From Georgenia ruanii (GTDB taxonomy: Bacteria; Actinomycetota; Actinomycetes; Actinomycetales; Actinomycetaceae): 64,000 nt of DNA. The translations under genes were made by a program, and so were the position numbers. Each line of letters begins with the position of its first letter. The stretch's first letter is position 1. This document shows, piece after piece, positions 9,641-18,657 of this stretch. The stretch lies in the NCBI RefSeq assembly GCF_009193175.1, contig NZ_VUKE01000016.1, positions 1 to 64,000 of the forward strand, in the 5' to 3' direction. The notes below the pieces were generated by a model that saw only the letters and a program-made list of their open reading frames with translations, ran no database searches and was not told the DNA's origin.

Positions 9641-10126
9641 ATGCTGCCGCGCACCGGGATCGGGACCGACGTCCATGCCTTCGCCGCCGAGGGGGAGCGG
9701 CCCATGGCCCTCGCCTGCCTCACCTGGCCCGGCGTGACGGGCCTGGCCGGGCACTCCGACGGCGACGTCGCCGCGCACGCCGCCTGCGACGCCCTCTTCG
9801 CCGCCGCCGGGCTCGGCGACCTCGGCTCCCAGTTCGGCACGACCGATCCGCGCTGGGCCGGGGCCTCGGGCGCCAGCATGCTCACCGAGGCGGCCCGCCG
9901 GGTGCGCGCGGCGGGCTACACGATCGGCAACGTCTCCGTCCAGGTCATCGGGCAGCGCCCGAAGATCGGCCCGCGCCGCGCGGAGGCCCAGGACGCCATG
10001 AGCCGCGCCCTGGGCGCCCCCGTGAGCCTGAGCGCGACCACCACGGACGGGCTCGGCTTCACCGGCCGCGGTGAGGGCCTGGCCGCGGTCGCGACGGCAC
10101 TCGTGGCGCCGGTGTCCGAGGCCTGA
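9641..10126 (+). CDS. ispF: IspF, MECDP synthase
   Basis: A 161-residue 2-C-methyl-D-erythritol 2,4-cyclodiphosphate synthase, a trimeric Zn enzyme that cyclises CDP-ME-2-phosphate in the MEP pathway. Metal ligands are recognisable in G-T-D-V-H-A-F (Asp10 and His12) and in the G-H-S-D-G-D-V-x-x-H block. The substrate segments [10 protein letters not shown] and the C-terminal [14 protein letters not shown] are intact. Length is typical. It follows ispD and probably also receives some read-through from it. Confidence 0.94.
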   Translation: MLPRTGIGTDVHAFAAEGERPMALACLTWPGVTGLAGHSDGDVAAHAACDALFAAAGLGDLGSQFGTTDPRWAGASGASMLTEAARRVRAAGYTIGNVSVQVIGQRPKIGPRRAEAQDAMSRALGAPVSLSATTTDGLGFTGRGEGLAAVATALVAPVSEA

Positions 10127-10214
10127 CCGGCTGGCGATATGCGGCACATCGATGAACCGGCCCCGTCGTTCTCATGTCCGAGCGCCGGACCGCCGCCGCG
10201 CGGGCCCGGCAACG

Positions 10215-10502
10215 CTAGGGCAGGACCTTGTACACGTCGACGGTGGTCTCCTCGGGCATGGACGTGAAGCCACCCGCGATGCCTTTTCGCATCGCGGGAA
10301 GGAGGATGTCGTCGCGGAAGCGTTCCCAGCTCTCCTGTGAGTCGTGGACGGCCATGACCGTCCACCCACCCGATGACGGGCCTGCGGCATGGAAGATCTG
10401 CCCGTCGGGGAGCTGGTCAGGGCCCGGGTGGACGGCGGCGATCGACGCCTCGTACTGCTCCTTCGTCCCACCCGGGAAGTGATGCACGATGCCGTAGGCC
10501 AT
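10215..10502 (-). CDS. Small ABM-like hypothetical protein
   Basis: A 95-residue protein starting MAYGIVHHFPGGTKEQYEAS. The pattern (a short first strand, an amphipathic helix containing Q-Y-E-A-S-I-A-A-V-H, then G-W-T-V-M-A-V-H-D-S-Q-E-S-W-E-R-F-R-D) is typical of the dimeric alpha/beta-barrel fold of antibiotic-biosynthesis-monooxygenase-like proteins. Its function is unknown. The ATG at 10502 has a GGGGGA stretch about 5 nt upstream. It stands alone, with nothing recognisable in the 278 bp behind it. Confidence 0.75.
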   Translation of the reverse strand: MAYGIVHHFPGGTKEQYEASIAAVHPGPDQLPDGQIFHAAGPSSGGWTVMAVHDSQESWERFRDDILLPAMRKGIAGGFTSMPEETTVDVYKVLP

Positions 10503-10780
10503 GACTGTCCCCCGTCGATCCGCCCTTCCACCCCAGCCTTGGAGTGGCTCGATGGCCGGTGTCGCGGCCGACCCGCCGACGCGGCGAGAAGGGGCGTCCC
10601 GGTCACCGCGAGCAACGGTAGACCGGTGCCGGTCACGGGTGCCATCTCGCCTACCGTCCAGATCGCCCAGGGCCGGCCGTGCGGGCGCGCAGGCGGTCAG
10701 TTCGGCGCCGCCCGGCATGGGTACCTGGCGCACCAGGCCGACGCGCTCGTTTCCCCGGGCACCACCTGCCGCAGGAGGAC

Positions 10781-12169
10781 TTACGCCGCGCCGTCCAGCG
10801 CCGTGCGGGTGCGGGTGCCCGGGCGGACGGGGAGCAGCAGCGCCAGCCCCAGCGCGAGCACGAGGACGATGCCGAGGATGCCCCAGTACTGGGTGGCGCC
10901 GCCCTGCAGGCCGGTGACCGCCGCCCCGAGCCCGAGGAACACCGAGAACGCCGCCGGCGCGAGGAAGCTCACCGCCCGCCCGGTGGTGGCGTAGAGGCCG
11001 AACACCTCGCCCTCCTTGCCCGCCGGGATCAGCCGGGCCAGGAACGTGCGCGAGGCCGACTGCGCCGGCCCGACGAAGATGCACAGGATCAGGCCGAGCA
11101 CCCAGAAGGCGGTGGCGCCGGCGTCGTGCAGGACGAACACCCCGGTGCCCGCGACCACCATGGCGGCCAGCGCCAGCACGATGACGCGCTTGGGGCCCAG
11201 CCGGTCGTCCAGGGCGCCGAAGAGGATGGTGGCCACGCCGGCGACGAGGTTGGCGACGACGCCGAAGATGATCACCTGGCCGGCGCTGAAGCCGAACGTG
11301 CCCGCCGCGATGACGCCGCCGAAGGTGAACACCCCGGCCAGCCCGTCACGGAAGACGGCGCTGGCGAGCAGGAAGTACACGGTGTTGCGGTCGGTGCGCC
11401 ACAGGTCGGCGACGGAGCGGAACAGCAGCCGGTAGGAGTCGATCAGCCCGGTGCGCGCGTGGCGCTCCCGCGGTCCCGGCCGGTCGCGGAGGGTGAGGAT
11501 GACCGGCAGCGAGAACACCAGCGTCCACGCCGCGCAGATGAGCATGGTGACCCGCACGTCCATCCCGTCCGCGCCGGTGATGCCGAACAGGCCCACCTCG
11601 GGGCTGATCAACCCGAAGTACACGACGAGCAGCAGGACGATGCCGCCGATGTACCCCAGGCCCCAGCCCAGCCCGGAGACCCGGCCGACGTTGGCCGGCG
11701 TGGCGATCTGGTTCAGCATCGCGTTGTAGTTGACCGAGGCGAACTCGAAGAAGATGTTCCCGGCGGCGAGCAGCAGCAGGCCGAGCCACAGGAGGTCCGG
11801 CGAGGGCGCCACGAAGAACATCCCCGCCGACGCCGCCACCACCAGCAGCGTGTTGATGGCCAGCCAGAGCGTGCGCCGGCCGGAGCGGTCCGCCCGCTGC
11901 CCGCTCACCGGCGCGAAGACGGCGATGAGGAAGCCAGCCCCGGCGAGCACCCAGCCCAGCTTCGCGTCCGCCCCGGGCCCGAAGGCGTCGGAGGTGAGGT
12001 AGACGGTGAAGACGAAGGTCGTGATGACCGCGTTGAACGCGGCCGAGCCCCAGTCCCACAGCCCCCAGGCGAGGACCGGCCAGCCGAAGGCACGACGCCG
12101 CACCTCGCCGGGCGTGGCCGGGCCTCCCGCCGCTGCTACGGACGGTTCGGGGACGGAACGGTTCGTCAC
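10781..12169 (-). CDS. MFS transporter, UMF1/Atg22-like family
   Basis: A major facilitator of about 462 residues with around twelve hydrophobic segments. The opening W-G-L-W-D-W-G-S-A-A-F-N-A-V-I-T-T-F-V-F motif and the G-Q-R-A-D-R-S-G-R-R loop are characteristic of UMF1 transporters related to vacuolar Atg22 and the bacterial BtlA group. The substrate is unknown; amino-acid or peptide efflux has been suggested for relatives. The GTG at 12169 is preferred because the -10 TAGGTT (minus strand, 12177-12182) ends 7 nt upstream; an ATG at 12211 would add 14 residues. It is divergent from cysS with less than 100 bp between the starts. Confidence 0.82.
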   Translation of the reverse strand: MTNRSVPEPSVAAAGGPATPGEVRRRAFGWPVLAWGLWDWGSAAFNAVITTFVFTVYLTSDAFGPGADAKLGWVLAGAGFLIAVFAPVSGQRADRSGRRTLWLAINTLLVVAASAGMFFVAPSPDLLWLGLLLLAAGNIFFEFASVNYNAMLNQIATPANVGRVSGLGWGLGYIGGIVLLLVVYFGLISPEVGLFGITGADGMDVRVTMLICAAWTLVFSLPVILTLRDRPGPRERHARTGLIDSYRLLFRSVADLWRTDRNTVYFLLASAVFRDGLAGVFTFGGVIAAGTFGFSAGQVIIFGVVANLVAGVATILFGALDDRLGPKRVIVLALAAMVVAGTGVFVLHDAGATAFWVLGLILCIFVGPAQSASRTFLARLIPAGKEGEVFGLYATTGRAVSFLAPAAFSVFLGLGAAVTGLQGGATQYWGILGIVLVLALGLALLLPVRPGTRTRTALDGAA

Positions 12170-12176
12170 GACACGC

Positions 12177-12182
12177 AACCTA
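12177..12182 (-). promoter_or_regulatory. Atg22-like MFS -10 element, leaderless
   Basis: On the minus strand TAGGTT ends 7 nt before the GTG at 12169. The same hexamer and spacing recur upstream of the Ser/Thr kinase gene at 21257. Confidence 0.5.
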
Positions 12183-12252
12183 GTGGTCGAGGGCGTCCGC
12201 GGGGTGAACATCGCCTCGGTGCCCGGCGCGGCGCCGCCTCAGCCCGCCCCGG

Positions 12253-12258
12253 TAGCCT
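12253..12258 (+). promoter_or_regulatory. cysS -10 element, leaderless
   Basis: TAGCCT ends 6 nt before the cysS GTG at 12265. No Shine-Dalgarno-like sequence precedes that codon. Confidence 0.6.
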
Positions 12259-12264
12259 GGGCCC

Positions 12265-13704
12265 GTGACCCTGCGACTCTACGACTCCGCCACCCGGTCG
12301 GTGCGCCTCCTCGAGCCCCTCCACCCGGGCAAGGTGGGCATCTACCTGTGCGGCGCCACCGTCCAGGGCGCCCCGCACGTGGGTCACATGCGCGCCTCGA
12401 TCGCGTTCGACGTGCTGGTGCGCTGGCTGCGCCGGTGCGGCTACGAGGTGACGTTCGTCCGCAACGTCACCGACATCGACGACAAGATCCTCGCCAAGTC
12501 CGCCGAGGCCGGGGTGCCGTGGTGGGCGTGGGCCTACCGCTTCGAGCAGGAGTTCACCGCCGCCTACGACGCCCTGGGGGTGCTGCGGCCCACCTACGAG
12601 CCGCGCGCCACCGGGCACGTCACCGAGATGACCGAGCTCATGGAGCGCCTCGTCGAGCGCGGCCACGCCTACCGCGGCGAGGAGGGCAACGTCTACTTCG
12701 ACGTCAGGTCCCTGCCCGACTACGGCTCGCTCACCCGCCAGGCGCTGGAGAACATGACCGTCGCCGACGACGACGCCGAGCCGGACAAGCGCGACCCGCA
12801 CGACTTCGCCCTGTGGAAGGCGCCCAAGCCCGGCGAGCCGGAGACGGCGTCGTGGCCCACCCCGTTCGGCCGCGGCCGGCCCGGCTGGCACCTGGAGTGC
12901 TCGGCGATGGCCCGGCGCTACCTCGGGGACACCTTCGACATCCACGGCGGCGGCATCGACCTGCGCTTCCCGCACCACGAGAACGAGCAGGCCCAGTCCC
13001 ACGCCGCCGGCTACGGCTTCGCCCGCCACTGGGTGCACAACGCCTGGGTGACGGCGGGCGGGGAGAAGATGAGCAAGTCGCTCGGCAACTCCCTCGTCGT
13101 CGCCAACGCGCTCGAGCGGACCAGCGCCCCGGTGCTGCGCTACGCGCTCGGCACCGTGCACTACCGCTCCACCGTGGAGTTCTCCGACGTCACCGTCGGC
13201 GAGGCCACCGGCTCGTGGGAGCGCTTCGCCGGCTTCGTCACCCGCGCCGTCGAGCGGGTCGGGGAGGTGCCCGCCGCGGAGATCGCCGCCCAGGGCCCCG
13301 CCGAGCTCCCCGCCGCCTTCGTCGAGGCGATGGACGACGACCTCAACATCTCCGCCGCGCTCGCCGTCGTCCACGAGCACCTGCGCGCCGGCAACACCGC
13401 CCTGGCCGAGCAGGACGACGTCGCCACCCGCGACGCCCAGCTGCAGGTGCGGGCCATGCTCGACGTCCTCGGGCTCGACCCGCTGGCCGAGCCGTGGCGC
13501 ACCGCCGCGGCGGGCGGGGCGGAGAGCGCCGAGCGGGAGGCGCTCGACGCCCTCGTGACCGCCGTGCTCACCGAGCGGGTCGCGGCACGCAAGAACAAGG
13601 ACTGGCAGCGGGCCGACGCGCTGCGCGACCAGCTGGCCGAGGCCGGCGTCGTCGTCGAGGACGGCCCCGACGGCGCGCGCTGGCAATTGAAGGGAACGAA
13701 CTGA
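12265..13704 (+). CDS. cysS: Cysteinyl-tRNA synthetase
   Basis: A 479-residue class Ia aminoacyl-tRNA synthetase that charges tRNA-Cys. The Zn-binding Cys (L-C-G-A-T-V-Q) precedes the HIGH-type motif in P-H-V-G-H-M-R. Further Zn ligands lie in W-H-L-E-C-S-A-M and H-H-E-N-E. K-M-S-K-S is present in [10 protein letters not shown], and the C-terminal helical anticodon domain includes [11 protein letters not shown]. Length and motifs mark it as CysS rather than the mycothiol ligase MshC, which is shorter. It is translationally coupled to rlmB by a TGATG overlap. Confidence 0.95.
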   Translation: MTLRLYDSATRSVRLLEPLHPGKVGIYLCGATVQGAPHVGHMRASIAFDVLVRWLRRCGYEVTFVRNVTDIDDKILAKSAEAGVPWWAWAYRFEQEFTAAYDALGVLRPTYEPRATGHVTEMTELMERLVERGHAYRGEEGNVYFDVRSLPDYGSLTRQALENMTVADDDAEPDKRDPHDFALWKAPKPGEPETASWPTPFGRGRPGWHLECSAMARRYLGDTFDIHGGGIDLRFPHHENEQAQSHAAGYGFARHWVHNAWVTAGGEKMSKSLGNSLVVANALERTSAPVLRYALGTVHYRSTVEFSDVTVGEATGSWERFAGFVTRAVERVGEVPAAEIAAQGPAELPAAFVEAMDDDLNISAALAVVHEHLRAGNTALAEQDDVATRDAQLQVRAMLDVLGLDPLAEPWRTAAAGGAESAEREALDALVTAVLTERVAARKNKDWQRADALRDQLAEAGVVVEDGPDGARWQLKGTN

Positions 13705-14735
13705 TGGCAGGCAACTCCCAGCGCCGCGGCGCCGTGCGCAAGCCGGGCTCGAAGAAGGGCATGGTCGTCGGCTCCGGCGGCCAGCGCCGGCGCGGCCTCG
13801 AGGGCCGCGGGCCCACGCCCAAGGCCGAGGACCGCGAGCACCACCCGGCCGGCAAGCGCAAGGCCGCCGCCGAGCGGCAGGCGGCCAAGACCGGCCGGCC
13901 CGTCGCGGGGCGGCGGGGCGACGGCGCCCGCGAGGCCGCCCGCAGCGAGGTGGCGACGGCGAAGGTCCGCGCCGCCCTGGGCGTCGGGCGCGATCACGAG
14001 CTCATCGCCGGGCGCAACCCGGTCACCGAGGCCGTCCGCTCGGGCATCCCGCTGGCCAAGGTCTTCCTCGCCGGCACCCTGGCCACCGACGAGCGGGTCG
14101 CCGAGGTGGTGCGCACCGCCACCGCGCTGGGCACCCCGCTCGTCGAGGTCACCCGCGGCGACCTGGACCGGCTCACCGAGGGCGCCGTCCACCAGGGCGT
14201 CGCCATCGAGGTCCCGCCCTACGCCTACCGCGACGTCGCCGACCTGCTCGCGCGCGCCGAGCGGGCCGGCCACCCGCCGCTCGTCGTCGCCCTCGACGGC
14301 GTCACCGACCCGCACAACCTCGGCGCGGTGCTGCGCAGCGCCGGGGCCTTCGGCGCCGACGGCGTCCTCGTGCCCGAGCGCCGCTCGGCCGGGGTGACGG
14401 CCGCCGCGTGGAAGGTCTCCGCCGGCGCCGCCGCCCGGGTGCCGGTGGCCCGCGCCACCAACCTCGTGCGCGCGCTGACCGAGCTCAAGGAGGCCGGCTG
14501 CTTCGTCGTCGGCCTCGACGGCGGCGGCGCGACGACGGTCGGCCAGCTCGAGCTGGCCACCGAGCCGCTCGTGCTGGTGACCGGCTCGGAGGGCAAGGGG
14601 CTGAGCCGGCTGGTGCGCGAGGCGTGCGACGTCGTGGCCTCGATCCCGATCGCCGCGTCGGTGGAGTCCCTCAACGCCGCGGTCGCCACCGGCATCGCGC
14701 TGTACGAGGTGGCGCGCCACCGCCACCAGGCCTGA
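13704..14735 (+). CDS. rlmB: 23S rRNA 2'-O-methyltransferase RlmB
   Basis: A 343-residue SpoU/TrmH (SPOUT) methyltransferase that methylates the ribose of G2251 in 23S rRNA. An actinobacterial Lys/Arg-rich extension (about residues 1-95) precedes the RNA substrate-binding domain (L-I-A-G-R-N-P-V-T-E-A) and the knotted catalytic domain. The three SPOUT motifs are N-L-G-A-V-L-R-S-A, L-V-T-G-S-E-G-K-G-L and P-I-A-A-S-V-E-S-L-N-A-A-V-A. Coupling to cysS is a well-known actinobacterial arrangement. Confidence 0.93.
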   Translation: MAGNSQRRGAVRKPGSKKGMVVGSGGQRRRGLEGRGPTPKAEDREHHPAGKRKAAAERQAAKTGRPVAGRRGDGAREAARSEVATAKVRAALGVGRDHELIAGRNPVTEAVRSGIPLAKVFLAGTLATDERVAEVVRTATALGTPLVEVTRGDLDRLTEGAVHQGVAIEVPPYAYRDVADLLARAERAGHPPLVVALDGVTDPHNLGAVLRSAGAFGADGVLVPERRSAGVTAAAWKVSAGAAARVPVARATNLVRALTELKEAGCFVVGLDGGGATTVGQLELATEPLVLVTGSEGKGLSRLVREACDVVASIPIAASVESLNAAVATGIALYEVARHRHQA

Positions 14736-14749
14736 GAGAAGGAGCCCGC

Positions 14750-15904
14750 GTGAGCAGCGAGACCTGGAACCGCACCGAGGCCGTGATCGTCGCGGCGGCC
14801 CTGGAGCCGCTGGACGTGGCGAGCCACCTGGCCGCGGCCACGGTGGTCGCCCGCCTCGAGTGGTACCCCGGCACCGAGCACCTGCTCTCGATCGCCCTGC
14901 TCACCGACGCCGCCGGCCGGGTGGCCCGCAACGTCGACGACGCGCTGGAGCAGGGCCCGGCGGCGGCCGACCTGGCCGACGCCCTGACCGCGGCCTTCGA
15001 CGTCGACGTGCTCATGGAGGGCGTGCCGGCGCGGCGGGTGGCCGGGGAGGCGCCCGGCCCGGCCGGCGTGGGGGCCGCGGAGGCCGCCGGGGCCGCTGGC
15101 CCGGCCGACGCCGAGGCCGCCGCGCTGCCCGTCGTCACCGAGGAGGACGTCGACCACGACGCCCGCACCGTGGTGCTCACCCCCATGCCCGCCCACCAGG
15201 CGCCGCTGCACGCCACCCTCCTCGAGCGCACGGTCACCGTCCTCGAGCAGCCGGTGGCGGAGGAGACCCGGCGCCTGCTCGTCACCACCGGGCCCGGCCG
15301 CGAGCTCGGCGTGCTCGGCTGGGACGCCGACGCCTACCCCGTGCTGCGCCTGCAGGTCGACGCCGAGGACCGCACCGCGCTGCTGCTGCCCGGCCCCGAG
15401 GTGGACGACGACGAGCCCGAGGGCACGGCGGTGTTCAGCTGGGCCATGCAGAGCCTGTACGTCTACGGCGGCGCGACCGGCGCCGAGGCCCCGGAGGTGC
15501 GCGAGCTCGCCCACGAGCTGCTCGGCGACGGCGCGGACGCGGCGGCCTTCGCGGCCGCGGTGCCCGGCGCCGACCCCGACGCCGTCGCGGCCGCCCTGCG
15601 CCTGCGCGGCGCCGACGGGCTGGCGGCGTTCGTCGCCGCGCTCGGGCTGCCGGCGGCCGTGACGGAGGTGCTCGAGGGCCGCACGTCGCCGGCGGACCTG
15701 CCCGGCGCCGTCGTGCACGAGCCCGCCCGGCTGGACAAGGCGGCCGCGACCGCCGCGAAGATCGCCTTCGAGTCCAGCGTGCCCGGCCGGGCCGTGCGCG
15801 AGCCGGCCGTGCAGCGGCGGCTGCTGCGCGGGGCGGTGGCCGCGGTGGGGGCGCTGGCCGCGGGGGCGGCGCTGTCCGCCGTCGTGCGCCGCACCCGGCG
15901 GTAG
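14750..15904 (+). CDS. Hypothetical protein, Ala/Asp-rich, C-terminal hydrophobic segment
   Basis: A 384-residue protein with no family I recognise. The N-terminal half is acidic and alanine-rich, with a low-complexity stretch at about 97-125. The middle (about 125-260) has beta-rich segments including E-L-G-V-L-G-W-D-A-D-A-Y-P-V-L and V-F-S-W-A-M-Q-S-L-Y-V-Y-G. The C terminus ends in a hydrophobic segment (about 360-378) and a basic R-R-T-R-R tail, suggesting membrane anchoring with a cytosolic end. AGAAGGAG lies 7 nt before the GTG start. It follows rlmB by 14 bp and is probably co-transcribed. No function is proposed. Confidence 0.7.
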   Translation: MSSETWNRTEAVIVAAALEPLDVASHLAAATVVARLEWYPGTEHLLSIALLTDAAGRVARNVDDALEQGPAAADLADALTAAFDVDVLMEGVPARRVAGEAPGPAGVGAAEAAGAAGPADAEAAALPVVTEEDVDHDARTVVLTPMPAHQAPLHATLLERTVTVLEQPVAEETRRLLVTTGPGRELGVLGWDADAYPVLRLQVDAEDRTALLLPGPEVDDDEPEGTAVFSWAMQSLYVYGGATGAEAPEVRELAHELLGDGADAAAFAAAVPGADPDAVAAALRLRGADGLAAFVAALGLPAAVTEVLEGRTSPADLPGAVVHEPARLDKAAATAAKIAFESSVPGRAVREPAVQRRLLRGAVAAVGALAAGAALSAVVRRTRR

Positions 15905-15913
15905 GTCAGGGCG

Positions 15914-17158
15914 TCAGGCGTCCGTGGCCTCGTCCGCGATGCCGCCGTGGTGGAGGAAGGCCCGCTCGTCGGGCCGGTGGCGCAGCACCGTGTCGGTGTA
16001 GGAGCGCACCGCCTCGGCCACGGGCACGTCGCGGCGTTGCTGCTGGGAGATGAACCAGCGGTGCTCGAGCACCTCGTGGAAGATCTCCGCCGGCTCGAGC
16101 TTGCCGCGCAGCTCGCGGGGCACGGCCTTGACCGTGGGGGTGAAGACCTCGTCGAGCCAGTCGTGGGCGACCATCGTGAGGTCGTCGTTCTGCCGGTCCC
16201 GGGCCGCGCGGTAGGAGTCGAGGTCGTTGAGCATCCGGCGGGCCTGGTTCTCCTGGACGTCCAGGCCGGTCAGGCGCATGAGCTGGCGGTGGAAGTGGCC
16301 CGCGTCGACCACCTTGGGCTGGATGCTCACCGTGGTGCCGTCGATGTCGGTGGTGATGGTCAGCTCGCCGACGTCGAAGCCCAGCTCGTTGAGCCGGTCG
16401 ATGCGCGCCTCCACCCGCCACCGCTCGCCGGCCTCGAAGGACTCCTGGGCGGTGAGCTCGGCCCACAGCGACTCGTAGCGCTCGACGATCTGGTTGCCGA
16501 CGTCGATGACGTCGACGTCCTCCTCCAGCGCCTCGCCGGCCTGGAGGTCCATGAGCTCGCCGATGATGTTGGTGCGGGCCAGGTCGACGTCGTAGTTGCG
16601 CTGCCCGTCGGTGAGCTGCGGGTGCAGCTCGCCGGTCTCGGCGTCGACGAGGTAGGCCGCGAAGGCGCCGGCGTCGCGGCGGAAGAGGGTGTTCGACAGC
16701 GACACGTCGCCCCAGTAGAAGCCCAGCAGGTGCAGCCGCACGAGCAGCACCGACAGGGCGTCGATGAGCCGGCCCGCCGTCTGGGGGCTGACGTACTGGC
16801 TGAACAGGGCGCGGTAGGGCAGGGAGTACTGCAGGTGCTCGGTGACCAGCGCGGAGTTGAGCGGCTCGCCGGTGGGGCTGGTGCGGCCGGTGATGACGGC
16901 CAGCGGCTGCACGGCCGGGGCCTGCAGCCGGCCCAGCGCCCGGAGCTGTTCGTACTCGTGGTAGGCCACCGTCTCGCCGATCTCCTTGACGGCGATGACC
17001 CGGCCCGAGAGCCTGACGAAGCGCACGACGTGCCGGGAGATGCCGCGCGGCAGGGCGGCGAGGACGTCGGCGGGCCACTCCTCGAGCGGGACCTCCCACG
17101 GCAGGTCCAGCAGCGCCGGGTCCACCCGCGCGGCGGTGATCTGGAGCTGCTGTGCCAT
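15914..17158 (-). CDS. DUF4032 kinase-like protein
   Basis: A 414-residue protein matching the actinobacterial DUF4032 family, whose N-terminal part resembles lipopolysaccharide-kinase-like folds. F-V-R-L-S-G-R-V-I-A-V-K-E-I could hold the ATP-binding lysine. F-Y-W-G-D-V-S-L-S-N-T-L-F resembles a catalytic loop, and Y-L-V-D-A-E-T-G-E a DFG-like metal site. The C-terminal half (from about 235) is helical and family-specific. The ATG at 17158 (MAQQLQITAARVDPALL) is preferred over an upstream in-frame ATG at 17257, because GGAAGA lies nearby and the extra N terminus looks non-coding. Substrate unknown. It converges with the preceding gene with only 9 bp between them. Confidence 0.82.
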   Translation of the reverse strand: MAQQLQITAARVDPALLDLPWEVPLEEWPADVLAALPRGISRHVVRFVRLSGRVIAVKEIGETVAYHEYEQLRALGRLQAPAVQPLAVITGRTSPTGEPLNSALVTEHLQYSLPYRALFSQYVSPQTAGRLIDALSVLLVRLHLLGFYWGDVSLSNTLFRRDAGAFAAYLVDAETGELHPQLTDGQRNYDVDLARTNIIGELMDLQAGEALEEDVDVIDVGNQIVERYESLWAELTAQESFEAGERWRVEARIDRLNELGFDVGELTITTDIDGTTVSIQPKVVDAGHFHRQLMRLTGLDVQENQARRMLNDLDSYRAARDRQNDDLTMVAHDWLDEVFTPTVKAVPRELRGKLEPAEIFHEVLEHRWFISQQQRRDVPVAEAVRSYTDTVLRHRPDERAFLHHGGIADEATDA

Positions 17159-17340
17159 GGGGCCATTCTTCCAACCGGGGACGACAGTGCCGGGCGCGGC
17201 GGTCGCCGGCGGACCTGTGAGGTTCGTCCGAATCACCGCGGGCGGCGAGAGGTCCACTGTGGCACGAGACGCCGACTCCTGCCGGGGCGCCCGCCCGCCG
17301 CCGCCGGGGGCGACCGCTCCCGCACCCCGGGGACGCGAAC

Positions 17341-17366
17341 GGGGCGGGCCGAAACCGGCCCGCCCC
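17341..17366 (-). terminator. Hairpin terminator after msiK
   Basis: A perfect 11-bp stem (17341-17351 with 17356-17366) closes a 4-nt loop, 29 bp beyond the msiK stop codon on its downstream side. Confidence 0.7.
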
Positions 17367-17394
17367 GCTCCGGCCGACGGCCGGGGTCAGCGCG

Positions 17395-18522
17395 TCACTG
17401 CGGCAGGCGCTCGCCGGTCGCGGAGGAGAACACGTGCTGCTCGCCCTCGCGGATGCGCACGTGGATGGTCTCGCCCTTGTCGGGCACGTTGCGCGGGTCG
17501 ATGCGGACGATGACCTGGTCGGAGTCCTCGCCGGAGCCCAGGTGCTCGGCCAGCTCGCGGGAGCCGGAGAGCTCGCCGTAGACGTAGGCGTCCGAGCCGA
17601 GCTCCTCGACGAGGTTGACCCTCACCGGGATGGTGCCCGGCCCACCCGTGGGGACGCGGTCGAGGGACTCCGGCCGGAAGCCCAGGATGACCTTGCCGTT
17701 GTCCGCGGCGTCCAGCGCGTCGACCGTCGCCCGGGTCAGCGGCACCCGCGCCTCGCCGAGCACGGCCTCGCCGTTCTCCACCCGGAAGTCGCCCAGGTTC
17801 ATGGCGGGGGAGCCGATGAAGCCGGCGACGAAGACGTTGGCCGGGGTGTCGTACATCTCCCGGGGGGTGCCCACCTGCTGCAGCAGGCCGTCCTTGAGCA
17901 CCGCGATGCGGTCGCCCATGGTTAGCGCCTCGGTCTGGTCGTGGGTGACGTAGACCGTCGTCACGCCCAGGCGCCGCTGCAGCGAGGCGATCTGCGTGCG
18001 GGTCTGCACGCGCAGCTTCGCGTCGAGGTTCGACAGCGGCTCGTCCATGAGGAACACCCGCGGCTGGCGCACGATCGCCCGGCCCATGGCCACGCGCTGG
18101 CGCTGGCCGCCGGAGAGCGCCTTGGGCTTGCGGTCGAGGTACTCGGTCAGGTCGAGGATCCGGGCGGCCTCCTTGACCCGGGTCTCGATCTCGGCCTTGG
18201 GGGTGCCGGCGATCTTCAGGGCGAAGCCCATGTTGTCGGCCACCGACATGTGCGGGTAGAGCGCGTAGTTCTGGAAGACCATGGCGATGTCGCGGTCCTT
18301 GGGCTGGACGTCGGTGACGTCGCGGTCGCCGATGTAGATCCGGCCCGAGTTGACGTCCTCCAGACCGGCGAGCATCCGCAGCGAGGTGGACTTCCCGCAG
18401 CCGGACGGGCCGACCAGGACGAGGAACTCGCCGTCGGCGATCTCGAGGTCGAGGGCGTCCACCGCGGGACGCTCGGAACCGGGGTAGACCCGGGTGGCTT
18501 TGTCGAAGGTGACTGAGGCCAT
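17395..18522 (-). CDS. msiK: Sugar ABC transporter ATPase, MsiK/UgpC type
   Basis: A 375-residue carbohydrate ABC ATPase. Walker A is G-P-S-G-C-G-K-S-T, the Q-loop Q-N-Y-A-L-Y-P, the signature L-S-G-G-Q-R-Q-R, Walker B V-F-L-M-D-E-P and the H-loop V-T-H-D. A regulatory OB-fold domain occupies about 240-375. It is isolated, with no permease or binding-protein genes nearby. That is the hallmark of MsiK in actinobacteria, one ATPase shared by several di- and oligosaccharide importers. GGAGGAGA precedes the ATG at 18522. An inverted-repeat array upstream could be an operator. Confidence 0.9.
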   Translation of the reverse strand: MASVTFDKATRVYPGSERPAVDALDLEIADGEFLVLVGPSGCGKSTSLRMLAGLEDVNSGRIYIGDRDVTDVQPKDRDIAMVFQNYALYPHMSVADNMGFALKIAGTPKAEIETRVKEAARILDLTEYLDRKPKALSGGQRQRVAMGRAIVRQPRVFLMDEPLSNLDAKLRVQTRTQIASLQRRLGVTTVYVTHDQTEALTMGDRIAVLKDGLLQQVGTPREMYDTPANVFVAGFIGSPAMNLGDFRVENGEAVLGEARVPLTRATVDALDAADNGKVILGFRPESLDRVPTGGPGTIPVRVNLVEELGSDAYVYGELSGSRELAEHLGSGEDSDQVIVRIDPRNVPDKGETIHVRIREGEQHVFSSATGERLPQ

Positions 18523-18574
18523 GGTGATGTCTCTCCTCCACCGGCAGGTACGTGCCGGACGATCCGTTGTGAAG

Positions 18575-18609
18575 GTGTCAGGTCGTGTCCGCTCTGACAC
18601 AGCAGTGTC
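18575..18609. promoter_or_regulatory. Inverted-repeat array upstream of msiK
   Basis: GTGTCAG (18575-18581) and CTGACAC (18594-18600) form a perfect 7-bp inverted repeat with a 12-nt spacer. The right arm also pairs as GACAC-agca-GTGTC with 18605-18609. It lies 53-87 bp before msiK and is a candidate operator. Confidence 0.4.
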
Positions 18610-18657
18610 GCGGCACCTGGCCGCGACACCCGCCGTCGCTATCGTCGCACACGGAGG

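Noticed and set aside
10142-10154. cggcacatcgatg occurring both here and at 25111-25123
   Set aside because: A 13-bp match with a partly palindromic core is probably chance. The second copy is explained as the loop of the tRNA terminator.
10172-10645. 157-codon minus-strand frame overlapping the small ABM-like gene
   Set aside because: It overlaps a better gene in another phase and reads as Ser/Arg-rich low-complexity with no supporting signals. The gap 10503-10780 therefore appears non-coding.
12006-12264. Open frame running from the MFS gene into cysS in the plus direction
   Set aside because: It is antisense to the Atg22-like gene; both real genes have well-placed promoters in the shared intergenic region.
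14408-16053. Long Arg/Gly/Ala-rich open frames in other phases over rlmB and the 14750 gene
   Set aside because: They are out-of-phase shadows of real genes; no domain, start site or ribosome site supports them.
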